Assembly (NCBI GenBank): GCA_029204225.1
Contig: CM055107.1
Location: forward strand, 5,034,353 to 5,094,323
Direction of reading: 5' to 3'
DNA length: 59,971 nt
From: Diphasiastrum complanatum
Taxonomy: Eukaryota > Streptophyta > Lycopodiopsida > Lycopodiales > Lycopodiaceae
A program made the position numbers and the translations under genes. Shown here piece by piece: positions 1 through 9,989 of the stretch. Each line of letters opens with the position of its first letter. Position 1 is the first letter of the stretch. The notes below the pieces were generated by a model. It was not told where the DNA came from. It made no database searches and saw nothing but the letters and a program-made list of their open reading frames with translations.

Positions 1-815
1 CAGATCCCATCTTACTAGTGACTTCTACAAACAAGAAATAGATTTGATTGACTTGAAACTCACAAAAGTCTCACACTTGCAGTGTTTCACTCAAATTTGA
101 TTTCTAATCCAAAAAATAGACTTATAATCACAGTTCTATCACTCCCTCACAAAGCTGGAATGAAGATAAGATGAAGTGAAAACTACTTTCAAACAAATCT
201 TGCCAAGAAATGGATTTGATTGTCTCTAGAAACTCACTAAGGTCTCTCTCTTGTAGTTTTTCACTCAAATTAGATTTCTAATCCAACAAATGGACTTATA
301 ATCTCAGTTCTAGCACTCCCTCACAAAGTTGGAATGAAGATAAGATGATGTGAAATCTACTTACAATCAAATCTTGCCAATTTTGGCTATTTTTGGACAA
401 AAAAATGACTTAATCTCTTTCTTCCTTCTTGGTGTACTTTCAAGACCTGTTTTTAACCTTAATAGGACTTGAACTCAGCCTAAATTAATTAGATTCAATG
501 AAACAAATTCAAATCTAATCAATGGCAAATGATCTTGGTAGATTATCCTAGGATCTCCACCAAAAATTACACCAATAGCTCACAAATTGAATATTTTTGG
601 ATCAAATGAATACCATGCATTAAATGCAGGTTCAGAGGTGCCCACACATGTGGACAGTACAGATTTGGACCCCTACCAAGTTTGGGATCAAATCTCCTCA
701 CCAAAATCAAGATTCTAGCTTGCCCTCTCAATACTAGCTTTTAGCACCAAAACTTGCTAAAAATGGATTTGCATTAGATCAATGGCTTATGCTCTTGTAC
801 TTGGCTCTGATACCA
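1..815 (-). mobile_element. Copia element 1, 5' internal region (cut by window edge)
   Basis: This is the leader between the 5' LTR (816-1500) and gag of a minus-strand Copia element. Reading the minus strand, a start codon at 10-8 begins MGS, as in the gag start of the complete element at 8538, and the reading frame leaves the window. The leader resembles 8539-9169 throughout (same order of motifs, many substitutions and small indels), so it is the same family but another, more diverged copy. Nothing else is encoded here. Confidence 0.85.
803..815 (-). other. Primer binding site, Copia element 1
   Basis: On the minus strand TGGTATCAGAGCC follows directly after the LTR end. This is the complement of the 3' end of plant initiator tRNA-Met, the usual Copia primer. 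It fixes the orientation of the element as minus. Confidence 0.9.
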
Positions 816-1500
816 TGTGAAAGTACTGTACTTTAGGACCATAAATGGATCTACAAAAGATCCACAAGAGTGATTGGATGCTTGCTTAACAATCTATCAA
901 AAAACTAGACACAAAAAAGTTGATCTAGATTGGCAATTCGACAAACAACAAGCATTGATAAACAGTGAAATCCAAGCCCAAACGTGTGTAATACAGGCTG
1001 TAGTACGGCCTTCAACCTGAGAAACAAGTAGAAATTGATTTGGTTTCATTTGGATCACAAAAACTCAATGTACATAGTGAACTAGCTTGAGATTGCCAAT
1101 GAGCTCCAAAAAATTTCTTTCTTCACACTATGGAGAGAGGGAATACATAGCAAATTCGACTTCCTTCTTGAAGTTAGGTGGATTTCCAGCATGTAATAAG
1201 GAAGTTAACTCACTCTCCTTGACCTAAAATGAAACCCTAGTCTATTTCCTAGAGTTATGCTTGGTAGGTAGCTAGTTGGTCAGATTTTCACCTTAAACTT
1301 AGGTGTAGGTCCTATAAAATAGGGATGACCACCAAATAGACATGACCAACTCTCTTGCCTTGACCTAACCTATATTAGGATGGGTTTCCCACGTGGCATT
1401 ATGGCCTCACATGTGTGGGACCCACTTGTGTATACAATTTACACTATTCTACATGGTTTTTGATCAAGCTAGATTTGCCAATTTTTGGCAATTCTTCACA
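816..1500 (-). repeat. 5' LTR of Copia element 1 (685 bp)
   Basis: The LTR starts TGTGAAAG and ends ATTCTTCACA (plus-strand view), with TG/CA ends and short inverted termini. It aligns along its length with the LTRs at 3857-4547 and 9170-9859 but with many differences. The 3' LTR lies outside the window, so age and target duplication cannot be judged. Confidence 0.9.
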
Positions 1501-1834
1501 CACTATCCATGTGATACACTGGCAAATCGAGAATAGTCTTGCTTTTGTCATTTCGATCCACGTTAGATAAGGATGAAATGGACAATGCACGAGACTGGGC
1601 TGGGTTGTACATAGCTGCCAATATTGCCTCCTCGTCAGCACCCAAGACTTCATCAACAATAGCTGATTCTGATATCATAGAATCAGCGGATGATGAGACA
1701 CCCTCAATGCTTAATCTTGAAGTTCTTGCCTCTTCAAGAACAAGAGCAGAAAGATAAAACACAAAGCCCATGCTCTTAAACTGTCGGATCGCAACTTCTC
1801 CATGGATTCTAACATATCTTGGTCTGAGCCCCAA
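1501..1834 (-). pseudogene. Fragment of the MASSS-type transposon gene
   Basis: A minus-strand reading frame contains FVFYLSALVLEEART followed by an acidic stretch and SRALSISSLSNVDRNDKSKT, then LDLPVY. The same order (FYLSALIHDEART, RALSISSLSDVN, LDLPVYYMNSV) is found on the plus strand at 26556-26740. Both ends are lost: the frame runs into the Copia LTR, and no N-terminus is visible. The protein has no domain I recognise. An acidic insert of about 40 residues is present here and absent in the 26-kb copy. Confidence 0.6.
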
Positions 1835-1853
1835 AGACTAGTGACTGTAGCAT

Positions 1854-2093
1854 TCAACTCTGATATAACATGATTGAGTGCATTGTTTTCAACAGTAGTG
1901 TGTAGCACATAACGAAGCAATTGTTAATTTTCATGTTGCAATTGTTGCCATTAGCAATTTGTGATTGCTGATTAAGACAAGATACACTATGCATTCCAAT
2001 ATCACACAACCTTTGACAATATCCAAGTAATCCGCTATTTCCTTCACATACAAATCTGAGAAGATGAGTTATAGACTTGAAATCTAGACACAA
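1854..2093 (-). other. Unassigned minus-strand reading frame in transposon remnant
   Basis: A 79-residue open frame rich in Cys, Asn and Leu (starts MCLDFKSITHLLRF). It lies between two fragments of transposon genes on the same strand and may be decayed coding DNA of the same element. I recognise no motif and would not call it a gene by itself. Confidence 0.25.
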
Positions 2094-2136
2094 ATTGGTA
2101 GTTAAATCTCTAGGATAAATTGATCCATTTATCCAC

Positions 2137-2376
2137 CTACAAATTTATATTCTTATGATTATATATTCTCAATTCTCTAACTATTGCAGCAACATTCTCT
2201 ACAGCTTTCCATTTTTCTTGATAAATGGAGTGCATTCCATAGAAAGTGCAACATGCAAATGGAACATTGCCATTGTTGAAAGCTACAATACGTAAATGCT
2301 TCAAACTACAATAGGTCAACATAGCGTATCTTACTTTTGTAATGTCTATGTCATGCTGAAAATCGTCTCGCCTCAT
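2137..2376 (-). pseudogene. Possible transposase-like gene fragment
   Basis: The frame contains SLKHLRIVAFNNGNVPFACC then FYGMHS, which lines up loosely with the DLK-L...HGA(T/N)SKHPCLYCM segment of the transposase-like genes at 13560-13800 and 28600-28800. The acidic residue before LK and the paired cysteines are changed, so it could not be active. Similarity is weak and read by eye only. Confidence 0.4.
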
Positions 2377-2661
2377 ATTTCACTATAAGCATACAAAATT
2401 TCAAAAGTGCTCATTGTACTCTCACTTCAGTTTTTGTAGTGAGCACACCAAGATTTACAACGATTCTTTAAAGTTCTAGTCCTGAATTTTGAAACGAGCA
2501 TGCAGAGAAGTTATTACATCTGATGCTTAACTAACTAATGTCTGAAGTAAACCATAGTAGTTAACGTCGGTCAAGGTTGAAAACTCAAAAAATGGCAACC
2601 AAAAGTTGTTGGTTCGCATTCTCTCTCTACGTAGCTTCTCTCTAAAGTCAAATTTCTTAAA

Positions 2662-2693
2662 TGGCCCATTTTGAGCCCATATTTCTCCTAATG
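2662..2693 (-). repeat. Terminal inverted repeat, right end of DNA-transposon remnant
   Basis: Plus strand: ...GGCCCATTTTGAGCCCATATTTCTCCTAATG. Reverse-complemented it starts CATTAGGAGAAATATGGGCT, matching the right TIR at 30363-30406 (CATTAGGGGATATTAGAACT) in order and spacing, including the following AAAATGGGCC. Confidence 0.65.
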
Positions 2694-2781
2694 AGAAATT
2701 GATCTTCTCAAGGGACGTGATGATGAAAGAAAACCTACTGATGGGTCTTAATGATCACGCCATGATATTGTTGATGAAAGG

Positions 2782-2840
<59 letters not shown>

Positions 2841-3851
2841 TTCCAAGATGAAATGGATAGAGTTTTATTAGGAAGAGTAGAAGATGATCCAATACAAAAG
2901 AAATGACTCTCTCTTATATATTTGAGAGGTGAGGCTCCTTCACTCTGATTGGCTACTGAAGTTTCATCAGGATCGTGATCCTGACCGTCAAGATCACTTT
3001 GTGTTTTTTGAGGACAAGTTGTGTTTTCCAACTTAAAAATTTTACAAAAGCTAATTGTGCTACATGACACTTATTAGTCTAAGGCCCAATGTTGGACTAA
3101 CATGCGCAAGATGCCAACTGGTCACATGTTTCTAATAATTCCGACTTTCTAGTTTAGTTATGTAGTGTTTGGGCTTATTGCATAAACCTCTTGCCATATT
3201 TTAGAATATTTCATGTTATTCTCATAATCGGACAACACACTTTGATCCATCTTAAGAATTATCTCCATCCTAAGAATAGACCTCTTTTCTATGGTTTTAT
3301 AATAGCTTTCATAATTGATATAGAAAATGGTGTCTATATTGATTGCCATATACTGATAGTCCTTTTTGTCGAATTTTTAAGTTATGTAAAATCTTTTAAA
3401 AAAACTTTATTATTCAAATTTTTCAAATTTTTTTTGCAGTTTTTTGAACTATTTAAAACTGAACTAAGATTAGTGATTTGACCATACTGGAGTTAGTTTT
3501 AGTCGAAATTGCTCACGATTAAGAATAGACGTATTTGTTAACTTTGGTCAGTTATTTCCTATTTTAGATAATTCAAAATGGCTAAAGAACTTGCAAATCC
3601 TGCAGTACCTTCATACATGCAAATTTTCCAACAGTGAAGTCTTGTCCGAAAAAAAAGAAAAATCTCAAGGGGTAAAGGTAAAACTTTGAAAATTAATATG
3701 TTCGATTGTGAGTGTGAATGTTCTTTTAGTATTGCTTCTTTTTTGTCTAATGCATTATTTCGGTTAACATGCATACTTAAAGATCACAAAATTAGTATTT
3801 TATTAAGACATTGGTTCTATTCATAACTTTATTAATTCTTGTCTTGTGCAG
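2694..3851. other. Non-coding stretch with a (GA)27 microsatellite at 2785-2839
   Basis: No recognisable gene. A pure GA tract of about 55 bp occupies 2785-2839. The rest is AT-rich with short open frames only. Its far end (to 3856) is the left flank of Copia element 2 and, judged from the target duplication, is continuous with the gypsy remnant that resumes at 9865. Confidence 0.6.
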
Positions 3852-3856
3852 AAACT
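3852..3856. repeat. Target site duplication AAACT (left)
   Basis: The five bases before the left LTR are AAACT, identical to 9860-9864 after the right LTR. This is a normal Copia 5-bp duplication and proves that 3857-9859 inserted as one unit. Confidence 0.92.
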
Positions 3857-4547
3857 TGTGAAAAGTACAGTACTAAGGACCATAAATGGATCTTTAAATG
3901 ATCCACAAGGTGATTGTATGCTTGTTAAACAATCTATCAGAAACTAGTCATCAGAAAACAAGATCTAGTTTAGCATCTTGATAGGAAACAAGTAGAGACA
4001 ATCAAAGCATTGATCAAATAGTCTAATCCAACTCCACACGTGTGGAAATAAGGCTGTAGTACGGCCTGTAGACAGTGTTTACAAAGTGCCAAAGCTGGGT
4101 TTCATTGGAAAAATAGAGTAATCACCATACAATGAGAGGAAACTCGAGTTTCTCCTTGAGGCTCCAAAAAGTTTCTATCTTCTCACTATGGAGAATGGAA
4201 ATACATAGTAAAACACACGTCCTTTGCAAATTTAGGTGAAAATTTAGCATGTAATAAGGAAGTAGACTCCACTTTCTTGCCCTAATGTGAAAACCCTAGC
4301 CTAGATCCAAGAGTCATGCTTGGTAGGTGCATGGTAGGTACAAATCTCATCATAAATCATGGTCTAGATCCTACAAAGTAGGAATCACTACCAAATAGAC
4401 ACAACCACTCCTCTTGACTAGTGGTAACCTTCTTTAGGTGTGTATGTACAAGTGGCACTTTGGCCATTCAAGTAACCAACAAACAATATTGACAAAATGT
4501 ACAATATTCTACATGGCTAGATTTGCCAATGTAGGCAATTTTTCACA
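3857..4547 (-). repeat. 3' LTR of Copia element 2
   Basis: TGTGAAAAGTACAG...TTTTTCACA, TG/CA ends with an inverted TGTGAAAA terminus. It contains the palindrome CCACACGTGTGG at 4034-4045. It differs from the 5' LTR at eight places. No clear purine tract precedes it; only GATTTGAGGAG is seen on the minus strand at 4548-4558. Confidence 0.95.
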
Positions 4548-5309
4548 CTCCTCAAATCTAGCCTTGGAGATCACAATGCTTTTATCAATAACTCCAATTG
4601 AAGATCTAAGCTTGACAAATGAATCTTTAGGTAAAGGTTTAGTAAACAAATCAGCCAAGCAACTTGATGATGGCACATGTTGGAGCTTGATCTCTTTAGC
4701 TTGCACTTTTTCCCTCTCGAAATGATGAGCAATTTCGATGTGTTTGCTCCTTGCATGGAATGTAGGATTAGTTGCAAGTGATTGGGCTGATTGGTTGTCA
4801 CAATAGATGATAGGGATCTCCTCCTCCATGACATGAAGCTCCACCAATAGCCTTTTGAGCCACAAGACCTCCTTGCATGTTGATGTCAAGGCCTTGTATT
4901 CGGATTCTGTGGAAGATAGGGAGATGGTATCTTGCTTTTTGGAAAGCCATGATACTACTCCATCACATAGAAAGGTGGCAAAGGCACTTGTTGATCTTCT
5001 ATCCACTTTGTCACCTGCAAAATCCGAGTCACTATAGGCTCTTAAGCCAAGATTAGTTCCTCTATACAAAATACCAAAATTCTTAGTGAATGAAATGTAT
5101 CTAAGAACTCTTTTGGCCATCTTCCAATGTGAAACTAGAGGACTTTGCATGAATTGGCTTAACATTCCAACACTATAACTAAGATCAGGTCTAGTTATAG
5201 TTAAATAGATCAAGGAGCCAATAAGCCTTCTATATAATGTGATGTCCTCAAAGGATGCTTCATCACTACCAATAGATGCTTTTACATGTTGTTCCATTGG
5301 TGTCCTCAA
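4509..5309 (-). CDS. Copia element 2 pol, RNase H part (frameshifted from gag-pol)
   Basis: This frame continues pol one base out of phase from the 8538-5266 frame. It holds the end of the RT thumb (RRLIGSLIYLTITRPDLSYSV) and the Copia RNase H domain: YSDSDFAGD, STSAFATFL, SSTESEYKAL, CKEVLWLKRLL, IYCDNQSAQSLA, and HIEIAHHFERE near the end. No natural start codon is needed, because it was the C-terminus of the polyprotein before a single-base insertion. The stop lies about 38 bp inside the 3' LTR, so the last dozen codons are LTR-encoded. Confidence 0.88.
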   Translation of the reverse strand: MRTPMEQHVKASIGSDEASFEDITLYRRLIGSLIYLTITRPDLSYSVGMLSQFMQSPLVSHWKMAKRVLRYISFTKNFGILYRGTNLGLRAYSDSDFAGDKVDRRSTSAFATFLCDGVVSWLSKKQDTISLSSTESEYKALTSTCKEVLWLKRLLVELHVMEEEIPIIYCDNQSAQSLATNPTFHARSKHIEIAHHFEREKVQAKEIKLQHVPSSSCLADLFTKPLPKDSFVKLRSSIGVIDKSIVISKARFEECEKLPTLANLAM

Positions 5310-8300
5310 TGCCTTTACAATTCCTCATTCCAAATCTATCTAGGATGGATGTAGCATATTTAGATTGACAAATGAAGCTAAAATCACATTCTCTAATAAC
5401 CTCTATTCCAAGAATGAAGCTCAATAGGCCGAGATCTACCATCTTAAACTCTTTTGCTAAAGCAATTTTTACATCTCTAATTCCATCTAGATCATTACCA
5501 CTCAAGATAATGTCATCTACATACAAAACAAGAATAATGATCATGCCATCATGAAAACTTATATACAATGATGGATCATAGGCACTCATTACAAAATTGA
5601 TGGAAATGAGAAAAGAGTTTAGCCTAGAGTACCATGCTCTAGGTGCTTGCTTGAGCCCATAAAGGCTCTTCTTCAAAAAACACACCTTTCCTTCATGCTT
5701 TGCCTTGATGAAGCCCTCGGGTTGCCTCATGCAGATCTCTTCCTCCAAATAACCATTGAGGAATGCATTTGTGAAGTCAAGTTGGAATAGCTCCCAATTG
5801 AAGGTTGTAGCAAGACTAATGATCAACCTGATAGTAACAAGCTTAGCCACAGGAGCAAATGTCTCATCATAGTCAATGCCTTTGGTTTGTAAAAAACCTT
5901 TGGCAACAAGCCTAGCTTTATGCTTGCTTATTGATCCATCTTGATTATACTTCAATCTAAACACCCACTTGCAATCAAGAGGTTTCCTCCCTTGTGGAAG
6001 ATCCACAAGATCCCAAGTATGATTCTCAATAAGAGCATCATACTCTACTTGCATAGCATCCATCCAACTTTTAGACTTACAAGCATCTTCATAGCATGTT
6101 GGCTCATCTAACATTGAAGTAAGAAGGGTGTAAGATGTGAAAGATGATGAGCCTTCCCTTTGATCACCTTGACCATCATAGGTGAGCCTCAATGGCTCGG
6201 ATCTTGCCCTTGTAGATCTTCTTGGAGTTCTTGGAGTTCTTGGAGTTCTTGCATCTTGAGGTGGATCCTCAAGTTCTTCTTCACTTGGAAGCTCCTCCTC
6301 CATCCTAGCATGATCCTTGGCATCAAGATGATTAGTAGCATTATCATCCAAATCACATGCATGTCCTTCTTCAAAAATAACATCCCTACTCACTATCACC
6401 TTGCTAGTGATGGGATTGAAGACTCTATAACCTTTGCTATTCTCACCATATCCCACAAAGATGCCTTTGATGGATGTTGCATCATCCTTCCTTCTCTTAT
6501 CCAAGGATTGGTGTACATAGCAAGTGGATCCAAAAACTTTGAGATCTTTGAGATTGGGCTTCTCTCCAAATAGAGCTTCAAATGGTGTGATTCCTCCAAT
6601 GGCTTGGTTTGGCAATCTATTGCACAAATAGTTAGCACAAGTTATTGCTTTACCCCAAAATGGTTTGGATAGAGAAGCATCTAGCCTAAAGGCCTTAGCA
6701 CACTCACAAAGAGATCTATTTCTTCTCTCACTCACTCCATTTTGTTGAGGGGTGTATGGACATGACAACTCCCTCTTTATGCCATTAGAAATACAAAAGT
6801 CAATCAACTTATTGGAGACATATTCACCTCCATTATCACTCCTTAATACCTTAATCTTGGTACTAAGTTGATTTTCTACCAAAGTCTTGAACTTTACAAA
6901 AGAATCAAACACCATTGATTTGCTAGACAAGAGGTACATCCAACAAAATCTAGAATAGTCATCAATGAAGATTACATAGTACTTGGCACCACCATTAGAC
7001 TCATGTGAAAAACTATGAACATCCGAATGGATGAGTTCAAGAGGAGAGTTTGATCTTGATGTAGATCTTGATAAGGGTAGCTTGTGAGCCTTTGAGAGGC
7101 TGCATGCTTCACATCTCTTCCCACACTTTGACAAATGCTTGGGGAGTCCAACTGCAAGCTCCTTTGTAGCCATAGATTCCATGGCTTTGTAGTTGGGGTG
7201 GCCCAACCTTTTGTGCCACAGTTCCACCTTTGATAGCTCCACCTTTGCCAAGTTAACACTCTCCACTGCAATATTAGCATCAAGCTTAAATAATCTACCT
7301 TGCTTAAAGCCTTTGGCTATACATTCATCATTTCTAAGGATGGAACAAACTCCATGCTTAAATTGTACATCTAGGCCATTATCCATTAACTGGCCAACAC
7401 TAAGCAAATTCTTGGTTAACTTAGGAACATAAAGAACATTATCTAGATTCATCCTTTTGGATGATCCCACATACAAGGGAATTGTTCCTATTCCACTTAT
7501 CTTACATTCTTGACTACTTGCAGTATAGATTAATCTATTTAAGTCATTGTAAGAAAGTAAGGTGGAGAATATGTCCTTTTGATATGTCATGTGGGAACTT
7601 GCCCCACTATCAATCCACCAAGAATCATTGGTGTTGCTCTTGGATGATGGTGGTTTGTTGGAAACTATCAAGGGTGACTCTTCATCCTCCTCTTCCTCCT
7701 GATGTGCAATGTTGCTTTGTTTGCTCTCTTGTGCCTTCTTCTTCTTGAGACATTCTAATGCAAAATGTCCTTTCTTTCCACAGAAAAAACATTTGTACTT
7801 GGACTTGTCTTTGATCTTGCCCTTTGAGCTTGAAGCCTCATCCTCCTCCTTGGTCTCCTTGAAGTGCTTCTTCTTTCCATTGGTCTTCTTCTTGCTTTTG
7901 AATGAGAAATTAACTTTCTCATCACCATCCTGCAGAGAAATAGCATTCATTCTTGCATTGGTATGCAACATCCTACACTCTTTAGCTACTAATACACTGT
8001 GTAGCTTTTCTATATTAGGCAAAGTGTCTTGGATTGCAAAGCTTTGGACCAAATTTGTAAAGCCACTCCCTAGACCATTTAGGACAATCTGAACAAGCTC
8101 ACTATCTTGAATCTTCTCTCCAATGGAAGCTAACTCCCTATTAAGAGACTTGATTCTTAGCACATAATCTTGTGCATTCTCATCACTCCTCTTCATGCTT
8201 TGTAGAATCTGATTCCTAAGCATGAGAACCCTCGAAGTGTTACTAGACTCATAGATAGATTTTAAAGATTCCCAAGCCTCTTTAGCACTCTTACATGATG

Positions 8301-8538
8301 ATACTTCCCTTAAAAGATCATTGCTTACATTCAACTTAATACAGTGAAGTGCAAGCCTAGACCTCTTCTTGTATTTCACTAATTCCTGTGCACCTAGAGG
8401 TTCATCTTCATCATCTATTAGAAACTCATAAAGATCCTGGAGCACCATTAGTGACTCCATCCTCACTTTCCAAATAGCATAATTCGTAGAATTTAACCTC
8501 TCACTAGCTTCTAGAAGGTAGGCTCCCACTGATCCCAT
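5266..8538 (-). CDS. Copia element 2 gag-pol polyprotein (gag to RT)
   Basis: A 1090-codon frame starting MGSVGAYLLE. Domains by residue: gag with NYAIWKVRMESL (about 19-30) and UBN2-type helices; zinc knuckle CFFCGKKGHFALEC (250-263); protease WWIDSGASSHM (DSG 310-312); pre-integrase LWHKRLGHP (about 440-448); integrase with D506, D568 in RSDNGGEY and E604 in NGVSERRN; RT with QLDFTNAFLNG (D921) and YVDD (1006-1009). A RTP triplet repeat at 764-773, encoded by tandem 9-bp units near 6220-6245, lies in the integrase-RT linker. The last residues after about 1074 are out of frame owing to the insertion near 5310-5316. The product would make virus-like particles and copy the element; here the RNase H part is not joined. 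Confidence 0.95.
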   Translation of the reverse strand: MGSVGAYLLEASERLNSTNYAIWKVRMESLMVLQDLYEFLIDDEDEPLGAQELVKYKKRSRLALHCIKLNVSNDLLREVSSCKSAKEAWESLKSIYESSNTSRVLMLRNQILQSMKRSDENAQDYVLRIKSLNRELASIGEKIQDSELVQIVLNGLGSGFTNLVQSFAIQDTLPNIEKLHSVLVAKECRMLHTNARMNAISLQDGDEKVNFSFKSKKKTNGKKKHFKETKEEDEASSSKGKIKDKSKYKCFFCGKKGHFALECLKKKKAQESKQSNIAHQEEEEDEESPLIVSNKPPSSKSNTNDSWWIDSGASSHMTYQKDIFSTLLSYNDLNRLIYTASSQECKISGIGTIPLYVGSSKRMNLDNVLYVPKLTKNLLSVGQLMDNGLDVQFKHGVCSILRNDECIAKGFKQGRLFKLDANIAVESVNLAKVELSKVELWHKRLGHPNYKAMESMATKELAVGLPKHLSKCGKRCEACSLSKAHKLPLSRSTSRSNSPLELIHSDVHSFSHESNGGAKYYVIFIDDYSRFCWMYLLSSKSMVFDSFVKFKTLVENQLSTKIKVLRSDNGGEYVSNKLIDFCISNGIKRELSCPYTPQQNGVSERRNRSLCECAKAFRLDASLSKPFWGKAITCANYLCNRLPNQAIGGITPFEALFGEKPNLKDLKVFGSTCYVHQSLDKRRKDDATSIKGIFVGYGENSKGYRVFNPITSKVIVSRDVIFEEGHACDLDDNATNHLDAKDHARMEEELPSEEELEDPPQDARTPRTPRTPRRSTRARSEPLRLTYDGQGDQREGSSSFTSYTLLTSMLDEPTCYEDACKSKSWMDAMQVEYDALIENHTWDLVDLPQGRKPLDCKWVFRLKYNQDGSISKHKARLVAKGFLQTKGIDYDETFAPVAKLVTIRLIISLATTFNWELFQLDFTNAFLNGYLEEEICMRQPEGFIKAKHEGKVCFLKKSLYGLKQAPRAWYSRLNSFLISINFVMSAYDPSLYISFHDGMIIILVLYVDDIILSGNDLDGIRDVKIALAKEFKMVDLGLLSFILGIEVIRECDFSFICQSKYATSILDRFGMRNCKGIEDTNGTTCKSIYW

Positions 8539-9156
8539 CTTACTAGCAAGATTCTACACACAAGATATAGATTCGTTTGGACCTGAAACTCACAAAGGTT
8601 TCTAACTTGCAGTGTTTCACTCAAATGTTGACTTCTAATCCAACAGATGGATTTGTAATCACAGTTCTATCACTCCCTCACAAGTTGGAATGAAGATAAG
8701 ATGAGATGAAAACTACACTCAAGCAAATCTTGCCAATCTTGGCTATTCTTGGACAAAAACTGACTCTATCTCTCTCATTCACTTTGATGTACTTTCAAGA
8801 CCTGGTTTCCACTTTAAGAAGGTCTGAAATCAGCCTAGATTAATTAGTTTTCATGAAACAAATTCAAAACTAATCAATGGCAAGTGATCTTGGTAGCTTA
8901 TCCTAGGATTTGCACCAAAAATTACATCAAATTGACACCATATGAATTTTCTATGATCCAATGAATATGGGTTATTAAATGCTGGTTCAGAGATGCCCAC
9001 ACGTGTGAATAGTACGGATTTTGATCCTGAAAAAGTTTGGGATCAAATCCCCTCACCAAAACCTGGATACCAGCTCGCCCTTCCAATACTAGCTTTTTGC
9101 ACCAAAACCTGCTAAAACTGGATTAGATTCAAACACAGATCAATGGCCTTGTACTT
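8539..9156 (-). other. Copia element 2 5' leader
   Basis: Non-coding leader between the PBS and the gag start. No packaging signal can be identified by eye. A CACACGTGTG palindrome is at 8999-9008. The matching part of element 1 is 11-802. Confidence 0.7.
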
Positions 9157-9169
9157 GGCTCTGATACCA
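9157..9169 (-). other. Primer binding site, Copia element 2
   Basis: The minus strand reads TGGTATCAGAGCC directly after the 5' LTR, complementary to the initiator tRNA-Met 3' end. Confidence 0.93.
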
Positions 9170-9859
9170 TGTGAAAAGTACAGTACTAAGGACCATAAAT
9201 GGATCTTTGAATGATCCACAAGGTGATTGTATGCTTGTTAAACAATCTATCAGAAACTAGTCATCAGAAAACAAGATCTAGTTTAGCAGCTTGATAGGAA
9301 ACAAGTAGAGACAATCAAAGCATTGATCAAATATCTAATCCAACTCCACACGTGTGGAAATAAGGCTGTAGTACGGCCTGTAGACAGTGTTTACAAAGTG
9401 CCAAAGCTGGGTTTCATTGGAAAAATAGAGTAATCACCATACAATGAGAGGAAACTCGAGTTTCTCCTTGAGGCTCCAAAAAGTTTCTATCTTCTCACTA
9501 TGGAGAATGGAAATACATAGTAAAACACACGTCCTTTGCAAAGTTAGGTGAAAATCCAGCATGTAATAAGGAAGTAGACTCCACTTTCTTGCCCTAATGT
9601 GAAAACCCTAGCCTAGATCCAAGAGTCATGCTTGGTAGGTGCATGGTAGGTACAAATCTCATCATAAATCATGGTCTAGATCCTACAAAGTAGGAATCAC
9701 TACCAAATAGACACAACCACTCCTCTTGACTCGTGGTAACCTACTTTAGGTGTGTATGTACAAGTGGCACTTTGGCCATTCAAGTAACCAACAAACAATA
9801 TTGACAAAATGTACAATATTCTACATGGCTAGATTTGCCAATGTAGGCAATTTTTCACA
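9170..9859 (-). repeat. 5' LTR of Copia element 2
   Basis: A 690-bp partner of 3857-4547 with eight differences. It is followed by the AAACT duplication at 9860-9864. On the minus strand this LTR would carry the promoter. Confidence 0.95.
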
Positions 9860-9864
9860 AAACT
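9860..9864. repeat. Target site duplication AAACT (right)
   Basis: Identical to 3852-3856; see Copia element 2. Confidence 0.92.
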
Positions 9865-9989
9865 CAGCCAGACAACTGAAGCCAATAATCATAGATACAA
9901 AATTTATCTAGCTTCAAAAACAAAGTTGGAAGCTTGAAACGTGAAAGTGCCGAATTTTCCAATTTCGATATAAGGATATAGAGAATTAG

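Larger units (their letters stand above)
1501..2693. mobile_element. Right-end remnant of the H3/Ulp1-type DNA transposon family
   Basis: This block lies between the Copia LTR and a terminal repeat at 2662-2693. It contains minus-strand fragments related to two genes of the element at 21308-30406: the divergent MASSS-type gene (1501-1834) and a piece resembling the transposase-like gene (2137-2376). Copia element 1 cut into it at 1500, so the left part is missing. Assignment rests on protein similarity read by eye plus the terminal motif. Confidence 0.65.
3857..9859 (-). mobile_element. Copia element 2, structurally complete (6.0 kb)
   Basis: The element has LTRs of 691 bp (3857-4547) and 690 bp (9170-9859), perfect 5-bp target duplications, a tRNA-Met PBS (9157-9169), a long leader and a gag-pol reading frame in Copia order (gag, protease, integrase, RT, RNase H). 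I count eight differences between the two LTRs including one single-base indel, so insertion is fairly recent. One extra base near 5310-5316 breaks pol between RT and RNase H. It inserted into an already decayed Ty3/gypsy sequence. Confidence 0.95.
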
